Of a DNA stretch of 64,000 nt, positions 1-12,400 are shown piece after piece; the first letter of the stretch is position 1, and every line of letters begins with the position of its first letter. The notes beneath the pieces were generated by a model that saw only the letters and a program-made list of their open reading frames with translations, had not been told where the DNA came from and ran no database searches. Location of the stretch: the NCBI RefSeq assembly GCF_024679245.1, contig NC_090187.1, positions 3,113,251 to 3,177,250 on the forward strand. The letters run 5' to 3'. The DNA is from Pseudorasbora parva. Its lineage: Eukaryota; Chordata; Actinopteri; Cypriniformes; Gobionidae. The position numbers were made by a program, and so were the translations under genes.

Positions 1-56
1 TTAAGGGGGAATAAATCATGGGCTTTTTTTCATTTTTGGGTGAACTAACCCTTTAA
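1..56. repeat. Right end of a TTAA-type MITE
   Basis: The stretch ends with TTTTTGGGTGAACTAACCCT and a following TTAA. This is the terminal inverted repeat seen complete at 1341-1664. The rest lies outside the window. Confidence 0.75.
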
Positions 57-295
57 AAAACATTTCAATATGTGAAAAATCCCACATGAAGATTTCTGAT
101 TTTCATTTAGAGTTTTAAATCAGTCTGAACTCACGGAAATTAATAAAAGTCATATCGGTCTTAATGTTCTCATGAACATTATGTTATAAAGAAGGATCAT
201 GAAACTAGTCTAATGAAAATGGAAAAAACAAACCAACATATTAAAACTACTGTTGCAGAAGAAAAATAATCAATTCATTAATGATTAATTAATGC

Positions 296-1335
296 TAATT
301 TTGATTTAGTTTTAGTCATAGTCTTTTGACTAAAATGCCATTTAGTTTTAGTCATATTTTAGTCACCTGAATTGTTTTTAGTTTTAGTCGACTAAATATC
401 ATAATATCTACAGTAGCTTTACTCTCCTAAAATCTAATGAGTTTAGTTAAATTGTAATGCATTAATTGAGCATTTAAGCATTACATAACCGACTTGTTAC
501 TTAAACTGACATTTTGACATTGTGTTGTTGGCATTAAAAATACACAAAAGAGAAGTCAATTCACTGGTTTTAAAAACATCTATATACAGTTTTTATAACT
601 GTATTTCTGTTTTAGTTTATAGGCTATATCAGGTTAAGCTAAAGCTTCAAAAAAGTTGTTTTTAATGTAAATTAAGATTTTTTTAATGGTTTTAGTGAAA
701 TATTATAACCCTGATGCTTTATTGAATACGTGTCAAATACTAGTCTTTCCTCCTGACTATGAATTAAATGGGGATGAAATGAAATACAGTGTATTGTGTA
801 AATAAAAATGTATATATAATGCGTGACTTTTTAATATCAACAAGCGCGAAATACACAGTGACTCTAATTTTGAAATCCCTGTGCCTTATTATTGCAGCTG
901 CTCATTCAAGTTCAGATGAGGGAGATAAAATATGCATTGTTACAACCGTCTAAAACATTACTTTATAAACATCGTAAAGAAAACAGTCATTTTTCCTCAG
1001 CATTAGTTCATAAACAATTGCCTGGCATAAATGTGTGCTATTCATTGATTGAGCCATTCTGAAGCGCTGTATTGGAGATGCGTGAGCCTGTAGAAGCACA
1101 ACAGTGCCACACTTAGAGCCGCACGTTACAACTCAAATGTGCGCATCTTAGGCATCAGTTTTGACTGGATTTCTTCCCTAATCGTCCATCCATAACATTT
1201 TCGGCTCGTTTTATTAGTTGACGAAAATGACAGTAGATTTCTGTCATAGTTTTTGTCATCCAACACTAGTTTTTATTTATTTTTGTCTTGTTTTTGTCAG
1301 TGAAAAAAGGTTGTTGATGAAAATCAGTCCTTTAC
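296..1335. repeat. Dispersed repeat family (related to 41190-41640, opposite orientation)
   Basis: The left part repeats TTTAGTTTTAGTCATA and GTCGACTAAA motifs. The right part (about 900-1335) matches the reverse complement of about 41190-41640, including GCCTGGCATAAATG and the flanking AATTGTTTATGAACTAATGC. No coding capacity is visible. The class is unknown to me, and a hAT-like origin is possible. Confidence 0.5.
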
Positions 1336-1340
1336 ATTAA

Positions 1341-1664
1341 AGGGATAGTTCACCCAAAAATGCAAATTCTGTCATCATTTACTCACCCTCAAATTGTTCC
1401 AATCCTACTGAACTGTTCCAATTCTACTGAACACAAAATAAGGTATTTGGGTGAATGTGTGTAACCAAGTACAGAGAGCAACTATCTACTACGATAGTAT
1501 TTTTCGCCTACTATAGTAGTCAATGGTTGTTCTTTTTGCTTGGTTACAAACATTCTTCCAAATATCTTCTTTTGTGTTCAGAACAATGAAACTCATGCAT
1601 GTTTGGAACAACTTGAGGGTGAGTAAATTATTACATAATTTTCATTTTTGGGTGAACTATCCCT
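1341..1664. mobile_element. Complete TTAA-flanked MITE
   Basis: The terminal inverted repeats AGGGATAGTTCACCCAAAAA and the reverse complement at the right end are flanked on both sides by TTAA (1337-1340, 1665-1668). The 324-bp element has no coding region. It is one of the commonest repeat types in cyprinid genomes. It lies only 28 bp from the donor of coding exon 10. Confidence 0.8.
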
Positions 1665-1692
1665 TTAAGCTAACCCTTTAACAAACACTCAC

Positions 1693-1859
1693 CGTCTCTT
1701 TCTTGGGCTCTCGGTCCAGGTCGAGTCGGAGCAAAGATGTGTTGACTTTAAAGGAGAGTGAGAGAGCCATGAGACCCCCGGTCTTGATTTCATTCTCCCG
1801 CATGTCTAATCGGAGGATCCTCGGACTCTCCGCGATGAACTCTGCTATAGCGACAGCTC
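1693..1859 (-). CDS. ppp1r37: ppp1r37 coding exon 10 (last in window)
   Basis: The acceptor is ATGATAG and the donor is GACG followed by GTGAGT. The exon has 167 bp and, with one carried base, encodes 56 residues. They run from [12 protein letters not shown] through LRR segments ([18 protein letters not shown]) to REPKKET. It ends on a codon boundary. The following exon is not found in 1-1692, which holds repeats. Confidence 0.95.
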
Positions 1860-4800
1860 CTATCATAAGAACAAGCACACCGATCATCTTTACGCTCACA
1901 CACTTAACACAAGCTGACCTCTAGAACTCAAAGTCATCCATCTTAGATGAAGCAACGTAACGTCACGTTTGATCAGATCTCACCTTCGCAGGAGAGCTTG
2001 GTGGAGGCCAGACCCAGCCTGAGGATGGACCGGTTTGCTACGAGCCCGTCTTTGAGTTTGTGCACTCCTTCATTACCTACTGCATTATGGCCCAGGTTCA
2101 GTGTTTCCAAGCTTTGAGTGAAAGGCTACAGCAGCAGAAAGCAAAAGAGATGGGTCAGTACAAGTAAAAGGATGGAAATAGAAGAAAAAACACATTTAAT
2201 GGGAGTGAAAGAGGATTAAATAGTCAGTGTGAACTAGGTATGTCCTGGTGAGAACATTTTTATATGATAAATAAACCTGCACCGTACACTGATAACAATC
2301 TGGGGGAATCTGGGGGAATCAATATGCAGGGTATTGAAATTGCTTTTTAATGCACACTCGCTTTTTACTTTCTCTTTTAAATTCGCAATCACGCATAATC
2401 TGCATATAGGGAGCGTCAGTCTGACCGCACATTTAACAAGATAGATATGTCAATAGTGCTCAGGATCTGTTTCACACCCAATCCTCTGCCATCGGTTTTC
2501 CTTACTCTTGCCACGTGATAAGTTAAATCTGACTCCTGTTGCTCGTGCTGTTCGGCGCAGTGCAGACGATTTCATTTTATGGATTTATGTGGTTTATGTA
2601 AATTCAGATTTTCAAGAAAAAGTTTTAAAATACGAGATGTAAACTCAGAATTCCAAGAAAAAAAGTAAAGACAATACAAGATGTAAACTCAGAATTCAGA
2701 GGGGGAAAAAAGAAAGGAAAAAAAAAACGAGAAGTGAAGATTTCCAAGAAAAAAAGTTGCGAGATACATCTGTGGTGGATGTAAGCTCTAAATTTTGGAG
2801 AAAAAAAGTCATATAGATATAAATGCCAGATATAAACTCACAACTGCAAATTCATAATTGAGAGAAAAAGTATTAATTACCGAGGAAATGCTCTATTTTT
2901 GCCATAGAGTGCCTGAATGTGTGCTCAGACACTGCTTATAAACCACACAGCCAGTTCAGAAGGCATGCACACACTGCACTGCATTACACACAAGGCTGTG
3001 AAAATGTGTGTGTCTTTAGTCCTTAATTAACAAAACGATGCAAGGGCTGACGTAAACACAATCGTTGCACGGTAAGCAAAGCTGCCAAACAGGCACAGCA
3101 TCCTTTCAATCTCCATAATGACCATCTGACTGACTGGGGACGAACTCTTCTCCTCATCTCAGTCTCAACTGTTTGCGGTGGACGTGTTGTATTTTCTATT
3201 TAAACATATTTTAAAATGTAACATAAGTAAAAGAAATTAAAACTTTTATTCACACTCAGATGTGTCTAATATGATCAACAGAGCAGCGTTACCACACACT
3301 CATGACCGGAGAAGAAGAAACGGCGCTGGCAATTGTGGCATAATAAAAGTCCCGCTGCTTGAGGTGTGTGTTGTTCATCTCATTAACAATCGCTCCACAG
3401 TGGCTTCGCTCAGCTTTACAACACTCGCTCCTGCTCTGCTTCACTACATTTAAGGTTAATAATCTCATCCATGAACATGATTTCGGTCCGAATCCAATCC
3501 CGATTCTTTCCCAAGATGCTGTGCTCCAACTCTGCATCAAACTACGCCTTAGTTTTGAATAGGTGACCTCTAGCGGACAGAAAGTTACATAGTGCACCTT
3601 AAAATGGATCAAACATTTTATGTTATAAAATATTCAATATTTCAAATAACTGCATTTTTTTACAATAGAAAATTACTATTAATAACTAGGCCTAAAAAAA
3701 CATTGGTCAATACTAAAAAATTGTCAATATTTTTCTTGTTGAATAGTCAGACAATCATCTAATAACTGTTAGTCCTTTATTAAAAATAATCATAAAATGC
3801 TATTATTACTAACTAGAAATTTTCATAGTTAATTTATTAATTATCAATAAAAATGATCAATGAATTGATTAATCGTCGATATAATATTACTGGTATGTTG
3901 CCATTTCTAAGCTGTCAGCTTGTTTCTGAAGCATTTATATTTAGTAGTAGTAGATGTAATACAAAATAACATTTCAGTAACACAGTAAAAGTGTTTTTGT
4001 TAAATATACTTAATTTAGCAAAAAAGATAAATCATGCATAATTACAAGTAACTAAGATAAATTATGATTACTCAGTAGTTCATTGTATAATTTACACTAA
4101 AAAGGAAACCAAAGTGTAACCTCTATTTCTCTACAAACTTTTCTCAGAAGAAAACGAAAATTTGTGTTGAGCTTGGCGTGAATTTTGGGACAAAAAAGTT
4201 TTGCTTTGTTCTATTGCTCTAGATGGGAATAAGTCCTGAAGACGTAGAAGTCTGCAAAATTGTTCATGGAAACTTTTGTGACATAATTGTGTTTGTGTTT
4301 ACCAAAGCGGCGGTCAGGTAGCCCATGCCATTGTGTGTGAGCTGGTTGTTCCAGAGCACCAGCGTGACCAAGCCCTTCCTCTGCTCTTTAAGACCCTCAC
4401 ATATATACGCCAACCCTGAGGAAACAAGTTAAGCAAATATATCGAGTGAACACAAAGAGCTGAAGTGTTCTACAATTGGATGAACGACAAGTACAAAGCT
4501 TTCTGAAGGAGGAGACAGAGAGAGGACAGACCTGAGTCTAGTATGTGATTGTTTCTCAGGTCCAGAATCTGGATGTTGTAGTTGAACTTCAGCAGGTTCC
4601 CCAACTGAGCCGAATCCTGAAGACCGTTCAACTTATTGTCAGCCAAATACAGCTCTCTGAGGTTCATGTTCATCTTCAGTGCCGTGGCTGCACACACACA
4701 CACATGAAACAAGTTGCCTTTTAGTTGCTTCATTCATTTGTGCAAAATGGTTAACCCTATAAATCAGAAAGAGCTTTATTGCCAAGCAGACTCCTGCACG

Positions 4801-5515
4801 GGTCCATTTTTGGAGACCCGCCCGTACCCGCAAGGTTTAGCCCCAGATCCGACCCGTGAAAATTTCAAAATTAAATCCGCACCTGCCCAAACCCATTAAT
4901 ATTTGGCCCGTTACCCGACCCGTGCCTGCGATAAATCACACGCTAAAATCATTCAAATTAAAATGCTTTATTTTTTTATCCTGCACCTCTCTCAACATCA
5001 CAACAGCGTCTTGAATGGGCTAATGAAACAGGCAAAAGTGCCATTAAAGACTCGTTGTCAACAATTTCATATAGGCTACTCCACTCACCAAATTTACTTT
5101 TACTTCATCCATTGCTACTTCTGCAACGCTCGCTCCTTCTGGGTTACGAGAGGCATCAACAAAAGTTTCAATGTTGCAGTGGTGGTGACGTGATGGGTCA
5201 AAAGGCATATCGTTGTGTTGTGTATGTGTAATGGTACTTTGGACATAGAAATTGTAATAGCCGTTCGATGTATGTTCGATGGGGGAAGAAGGAGGCGGGA
5301 ACCGGCGAACATTTAAAAGAATTTAACCAAACAAAACGAAAGTAACGTGGGCAGCCCCTCGCAGACAAAGCCACGCGCGCACACATAATAAAACGTAAAC
5401 ACAACTCAACGTCAAATCCAGGTGTGGTGATCTCTCGTTCTTATATGCCTCCGAGCTCCCTCAGAGGACTCGAGACTGGTGTGGCTCGCAGGTGACGCTC
5501 ATTCACAATCAAGCC

Positions 5516-5588
<73 letters not shown>

Positions 5589-6370
5589 CACCTCGCCACA
5601 GAAATATTGCACATAGGCCTATTTTTCATCCGCGCTACTACCCGCCCACACAGAGTTAATTATCCGCCCACATCCCCGCCCGTGAATTTTATAAATGTCA
5701 CAATCCACCCGTTTTAGCCACTTTTTATGTGGGTACCCGCGGGCAGGACTCTGTTGCCAAGTATTGTTTTACACACAAGGATTTTTTTCTCTGTAAATGA
5801 CGCTGAAGTGCACTAATATATTTAAACAAACAGCATAATAATAAAATTAAGGAATACACTTTTTTTTTAAAGGATTAAGACCCAGAATAGGCATATTTAC
5901 AGATATGAACATATTTACAGTTAACAGTATTATTGACAATAAATTAAAGTGTATTTAAGATATTGCACTAAACAGTGGGAGTAAGAGCGGAAGAAGCTCT
6001 TCCTGTGTCTCGATGTTTAAAGAGATAGTTCACTCAGAAATTAAACTTAGATGTTTATCTGCTGACCCCCAGTGCCTCCAATATGTAGGTGTGTTTGTTT
6101 CTTCAGTAGAACACAAATGAAGATTTTTAACTCCAACCGTTGCAGTCTGCCAGTCATAATACATGTGAACAGGTAACAATTGTATGAGTAAAACAAACAA
6201 ACAAAATAACATGCTTAGACAACATGCACAAAAACCCTGCTGCTCGTGGCGACACTGATGTCTTTTTTTACCTCATATCCCGACAAGTCTAATATAGTTT
6301 TCCCATCCGCTATAACTCCTGTCTGATAAGGTCAAACTGGCGCGATCATATATATATATAATGTAGATGC

Positions 6371-6434
<64 letters not shown>

Positions 6435-9400
6435 TCACCTAAAGGATTATTAGGAACACCTGTTTCATTTCTCATTAATGCAATTATCTAATCAACCAAT
6501 CAAATGGCAGTTGCTTCACTGCCTTTAGGGGTGTGGTCCTGGTCAAGACAATCTCCTGAACTCCAAACTGAATGTCAGAATGGGAAAAAAAGGTGATTTA
6601 AACAATTTTGAGCGTGACATGGTTGTTGGTGCCAGACGGGTATTTCACAATCTGCTCAGTTACTGGGATTTTCACGCACAACCATTTCTAGGGTTTACAG
6701 AGAATGGTGTGAAAAGGGAAGAGCATCTAGTATGCAGCAGTCCTGTGGGAGAAAATGCCTTGTTGATGCTCGAGGTCAGAGGAGAATGTGCCGACTGATT
6801 CAAGCTGATAGAAGAGCAACTTTGACTGAAATAACCACTCGTTACAACCGAGGTATGCAGCAAAGCATTTGTGAAGCCACAACACACACAACCTTGAGGC
6901 GGATGGGCTACAACAGCAGAAGACCCTACCGGGTACCACTCATCTCCACTACAAATAGGAAAAAGAGGCTACAATTTGTTCGAGCTCACCAAAATTGGAC
7001 AGTTGAACACTGGAAAAATGTTGCCTGGTCTGATGAGTCTCGATTTCTTGGCGTAAACAGAATGAGAACATGGATCCATCATGCCTTGTTACCACTGTGC
7101 AGGCTGGTGGTGGTGGTGTAATGGTGTGGGGGATGTTTCCTTGGCACACTTTAGGCCCCTTAGTGCCAATTGGGAATCATTTAAATGCCACGGCCTACCT
7201 GAGCATTGTTACTGACCATGTCCATCCCTTTATGACCACCATGTACCCATCCTCGGATGGCCACTTCCAGCAGGATAATGCACCATGTCACAAAGCTCAA
7301 ATCATTTCAAATTGGTTTCTTGAACATGACAATGAGTTGACAAAATGGCCGCCACAGTCACCAGATCTCAACCCAATAGAGCATCTTTGGGATGTGGTGG
7401 AACGGGAGCTTCGTGCCCTGGGCGCGAGATGCTATCCTATCAATATGGCCAAACATTTCTAAAGAATGCTTTCAATGCTTTTTTCATTTGTGTTCTACTG
7501 AAGAAACAAAGACACCTACATCTTGGTCAGCAGATAAACATCACATTTTCATTTTTGGGTGAACTATCCCTTTAACTTCCACGGTGTTCCCGATCATTGG
7601 TTTGTCCATTCATTACCCAGCAGCATAAGCGGCCGTCCTGAGATGCCGGCGTTCTCCAGGTGCAGGACGGCCAGGCTGCCGCTGATCCGCAGCGCTCTGG
7701 CCACGAATGGAGCCGAATGGTCCAAAAGAGGGGTGTTACGGGCATCCAGGTACTGCAGAGAACTCGTCTGGATGGGACACACACACAGATAAAGATGAGC
7801 ACATCAACTCTTCCTAATAAAGTGAAGTGTGAAGTGAGCTTCAGTCACAGCCTCACCTTCCTCATCATGTGTGCGGCGGCCTGCCAGCCGCGGGTGCCGA
7901 TGTGTTTGTTGCTGGAGATGTTGAGATGAGTGGCAGATTCATAATACTCTATCATATCAAACAAAGCTGATGCTCCCTAAGAGACAGAAAAAGACATGCT
8001 CTTATGTTTCGGTACAACATTTCAGAATAAAGAGCGAAATCAATTTGTCTGGCTATCATCAGACCAAGCTCTATTTAAAATTGAACATTGGTCTGTGGAG
8101 TAATTAAGATTTGTTTAGTTTTTTTTTAATCAGTAATATTGTGAAAAGCTGTTCTCTATGTGATTATATAGTAAAGTGTAATTTATTCCTGTAATCAAAG
8201 CTGAATATATCATCATTACTCCAGTCTTCAGTGTCTCATGATCCTTAAAAAAAAATCACTCATATGATGATTTTATGATCAAGAAACATTTCTGATTATC
8301 AATGTTGAAAACAGTTGTGCTGCTTCATATTTTTTGAAGATGTGGGATACATATTTTCTTGTTTTGTGTGTGTGTGAATAAAATGATTAATTTCCTATCC
8401 ATTTATCTTACACAAACTTTTGAATGGTAGTGTATCAGTTTTGATAATAATCAAAATATTAGACAATATTAAATATTCCAAAATATAAAGAAATATTTAT
8501 TGATCATCAAATCATCATATGAGTGATATTTGAAGGAACATGTGACACTAAAGATAAATGATAAATTCAGCCTTGATCACAGGAATAAATTAAACTTTAC
8601 TATATATTCACATAGAAAAAGGCCATTTTAAAAAGTAATTACATTTAATAATATTACTGTATATTATTGATCAAACAAATGCAGCCTTGGTGAGACTTCA
8701 TTTTGTAACTTTTTTAGTTTTAAGTGGTAGATATATGATAAATATATCATATATTTTTTTTCAAGGTAACATGTCCAATTGTAATTTTACTATATGGTAA
8801 TATTCAAATCAATGTGTGATGACGGTTAGCTCTGGATTTTAATTTCAGTCTGGATAAAAGCCCAGACTGTAGACTAAGTGCTGATAATTAGCATGCGTGT
8901 TTGTACATGTGAAAATGTCTGTGCGTCTCCAGAGAAAATATGGTTTTGTTTCCATCTTTACACAAGAAATTTACACTCTATCCTCTGATCAGCACGAGTC
9001 GTTCACTTTTCACACAGTGACCTCAGACGAGCTGAGACAAAGCCTCCTCCTCTTCTCTGGTTATGTAACTCTGAAACATCCACTGCAGCCCTAATCAGTA
9101 AATTGTTTTAAATTATTGCTTATTCAATGCTAACCATCTTGCACCACTCTGTAAGGTGAATGTGCTTGTGATAGCCACTGTTAGGTCAGTGCTTCATTGG
9201 CCACAGCTCTGTCGATGAGTAGCAAATGGTGTAGGACTATAAGTATTTATTTTCTAACAATTTTATTAGAAATGTTTAGGTTTAAAATTCTAGCAGTAAC
9301 AGTAAATGCAGCATTATAGTTAATTATCATTTTAAATTTCGTTATAATAATAATAACTTAATTTAAATAAGATAATTAAATAAGATAATAAATAAAAAAA

Positions 9401-12400
9401 TATTTGTAATTTCTAATTCAGCAATCAGTTGTTTTTAGGTTTAGAATGTAATGTTTGTATTTAACCCTTTCTTTTCTTATAATGTTAAGTATAACACAGA
9501 TAGATTGGGGCTGTCAACGCATATTCTAAATTCGAATATATATTCAAATAGTTTTAAAAAAACGAATTTCGAAGGTGAAAATTAAAATTTAAAATAAATT
9601 TAAAAAAAGGTGGAAAAAAATCCCCCGCCGCTGTAGAGGCGTGGCTGTCTGCTTTGCGAGTGAGCGCGCGCATGGGGGTTCAGAGACAGGTCACAGGAGT
9701 CGCACTTGAAAGTGGACGAGTCTTGCAGTGAAGATGGCAGAAAGTGCAGAGCAGCAGAGAAAGAGATTGTAACTCCATAATCTAAAAAGCAATGTCTGGA
9801 AGTACGTTGGATTTTGGTCGGTAGGAGGTAAAATTGTTGAGCCGCGAGATAAAGTAATATGCAAGCTATGTAAGATACAGTTAGCATACCATGCCTCATT
9901 TTATTTGACGTTAAACAGAAGCATTACTAAAGTGTAGGCTACTGTACTGACTGAAGAGATATTGCATGAATAAAGGATAAATGCGCTGCTTTCACTGGTG
10001 TGATTAATTACCATGTCAAGGAAAAGCTCCATGTTTAGCACAGCACAGCTCGCTCGGAGCGCTCAATATGCTGTAAAACTTCAATTAATATTAATAATAT
10101 TTGTTTCAATCACTGAATGAAGCCTGCTATATTTGGGACAAGAGTCGCGAGTCTCACAAAACTCTTGATCAGCACTCAAAGTTTGTTCATTTAAACCGTT
10201 ATCCGCAGTGAGGGCGAGAGAGAGAGAGAGAGGTCTGTGGTCTTGGCCATTAGTTAATTTATATATAATAATTATATATAATAATCATTATATAATTTAT
10301 AATAACAATCTATTTGTTTTTGTGTAAGTAATACGTTGTCAAATATGTATAAACTGAAATAGACAAACTATACAAGTAGTTAATGTCTTTGTATTAATTT
10401 GTCCTGTTATTGACGTAATGTGAGTCATTGACAAAATGCCAGCCCAGATGTTCGAATATTCGTGTTTGTTTTAGAGGGAATATTCGAACGTCATTTTTGA
10501 GCAATTTTGACAGCCCTAAGATAGATGTCATATTTGTATTCATAGGCTTTATATTAGCCCTAGTATGGTGTTGTGCTTCACCCTGAACCTTCATGCACTC
10601 GCGCACTCACTCACGGACTCACACAGTATACAATAGCTCTCACAGAGGAGGCGGGGCAGGGCTCGATGTTTCTGGAGGACCCAAAAAACAAACAAAAATT
10701 GAGCTGTTCATAAAAAGGGTTTAAAGGTAAGGGAGATTAGGAGCACACCAGGAGTGTAGCTAATGCTTACAGACACAGGGAAACAACAAACGTGGGGGAG
10801 AGGACGCTGGCGTCGTCTGTTCGCCGCTTCTCCACCCACAACAAATCATGTTAATGTACTATTAGATTTACATTTTATTTTATTTCCTTATGTTTGTGAC
10901 TAGTCTAACAGTCAGAGCTACAATTGGGACTGTTGCTGATTGCTGGCAGCCACTGAGAAGTCGTTGTTCGTCGTTTCGCCGTTTTCAACCGCTTCTCTAA
11001 TGTTTACGTTTGAATTGCTGCGGTTGGTTTCTGGTTTGGAGGACATTTTATGTTTCTCGCCGCGGGTGCTCACTGGTGGTCTCCCTTGGGCTTAAGCTGC
11101 ATGGTGGCTGAAGTTTGCACCGGGCTAGCGTCATCCGGGCTCTCGTCGTCGGCGTCCGGCATGATGTTGGGATGTTCTGCTTCTCGGCTGCGCCGCTGTT
11201 CCGTCCTGCATTGCGACCGTGGAGCGGCATCTGCGCCGGCCCCGGTGTGTCCACAGAAGTGCCCGGAGGAATGTTCTGCCTCCTGCATGGTGCTGCAGCG
11301 ATCCCCATCGTTTGAATCATCATGAAGAAGACCCATCATCTGGTCTTCAGCTGTCGTGCCTCGGCGATGTCATCGGGACACTGCCGCTGGGAGAAATCTG
11401 GAACATGGAGTGGACCACAGTGTGCTGCGGAGCTAACAGAGACTTCCACCATCAGCTGTTTTCTGTTCACCATCAGCTCTGTTTCTGTTCACCATCAGCT
11501 CTGTTTCTGTTCTGTTTTCTGTGTTGGTTGATTGTTTGTAGTATTCTATATTTTTACTTGTTATTCATTTTTTTGTTGTTATTTCCCCCCCCACCCCCCC
11601 CCCCCCCTTGTTGCACTTTGAGATTCTTCGGAATGAAAAGTGCATTATAAATAAAATCTATTATTATTAACAAACACTCAACTACAGTGCTGAGAGTTTA
11701 AAGAGGTGCAGAAGGGGGACCAAAACTTGCCATGGCCAGTCAAACCTCAAAGAATGCTTAAAGAATAGATGGATCCCAGACCAGTTACGGGCACTAATAA
11801 CCAGGGTTGGGTATCGTTTGAACACTAAGCTTGCTTCCTTCTATCCGTCAGACTCGCGTGGTAGTCAGGCGTCTCATTCAATGGCGAGCTCAGTCAGTTG
11901 ACGCTGTGTGCTTCAAGATTCTGACGTATGGAGCCAGAATGGTGACTTTAAAATTTGGCATCACAAATGAAAATTGTCATTGAAAACAAAAGCAGAACTG
12001 AAAAAGGAAACATTGGCATTGAAACATTTGCATTGAAAACAGTTGTATTGGCATTGAAACAAGTATTGGCACTGAAAAAATAAAATTATTAAAATATTAC
12101 AATCGTATTCTTTTATTGAATTGGGATTTATTTGTATTTTTCAATGACAATCTTCAGATTTTTTCTTCATGTCACTCTTTTTCAGTGACAGTTTTTTTTT
12201 ACAATGTCAGTTTTTTTTCAATGTCACTGATTTTCAGTTTCAACTTTCTGTCACTGTTTTGGCGTGGAGAGGGGCGGGGTCTGAGGGGAGGGGTAAGTAG
12301 AGCGTAGTTTGCATATCATTTGCATATAGGTATACTGAAGCCGTCACCAGCTCTGAAGCCGCATGACTAATGTCCAGTTTACCGGGAACTTCCAAGCCGC

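Larger units (their letters stand above)
6021..7571. mobile_element. TTAA-flanked MITE split by a Tc1 relic
   Basis: The left part (6021 to about 6150) and right part (about 7470-7571) are inverted repeats of about 105 bp, sharing GATGTTTATCTGCTGAC and TTTCTTCAGTAGAACACAAA. Both outer ends are flanked by TTAA (6017-6020, 7572-7575). A Tc1-like relic occupies the interior. The right end lies 45 bp from the donor of coding exon 6. Confidence 0.75.

Noticed and set aside
11048..11339. Several overlapping 90-codon frames on both strands
   Set aside because: GC-rich DNA has few stops, and no frame shows a domain pattern or splice signals. I treat the region as a retroelement-like repeat.
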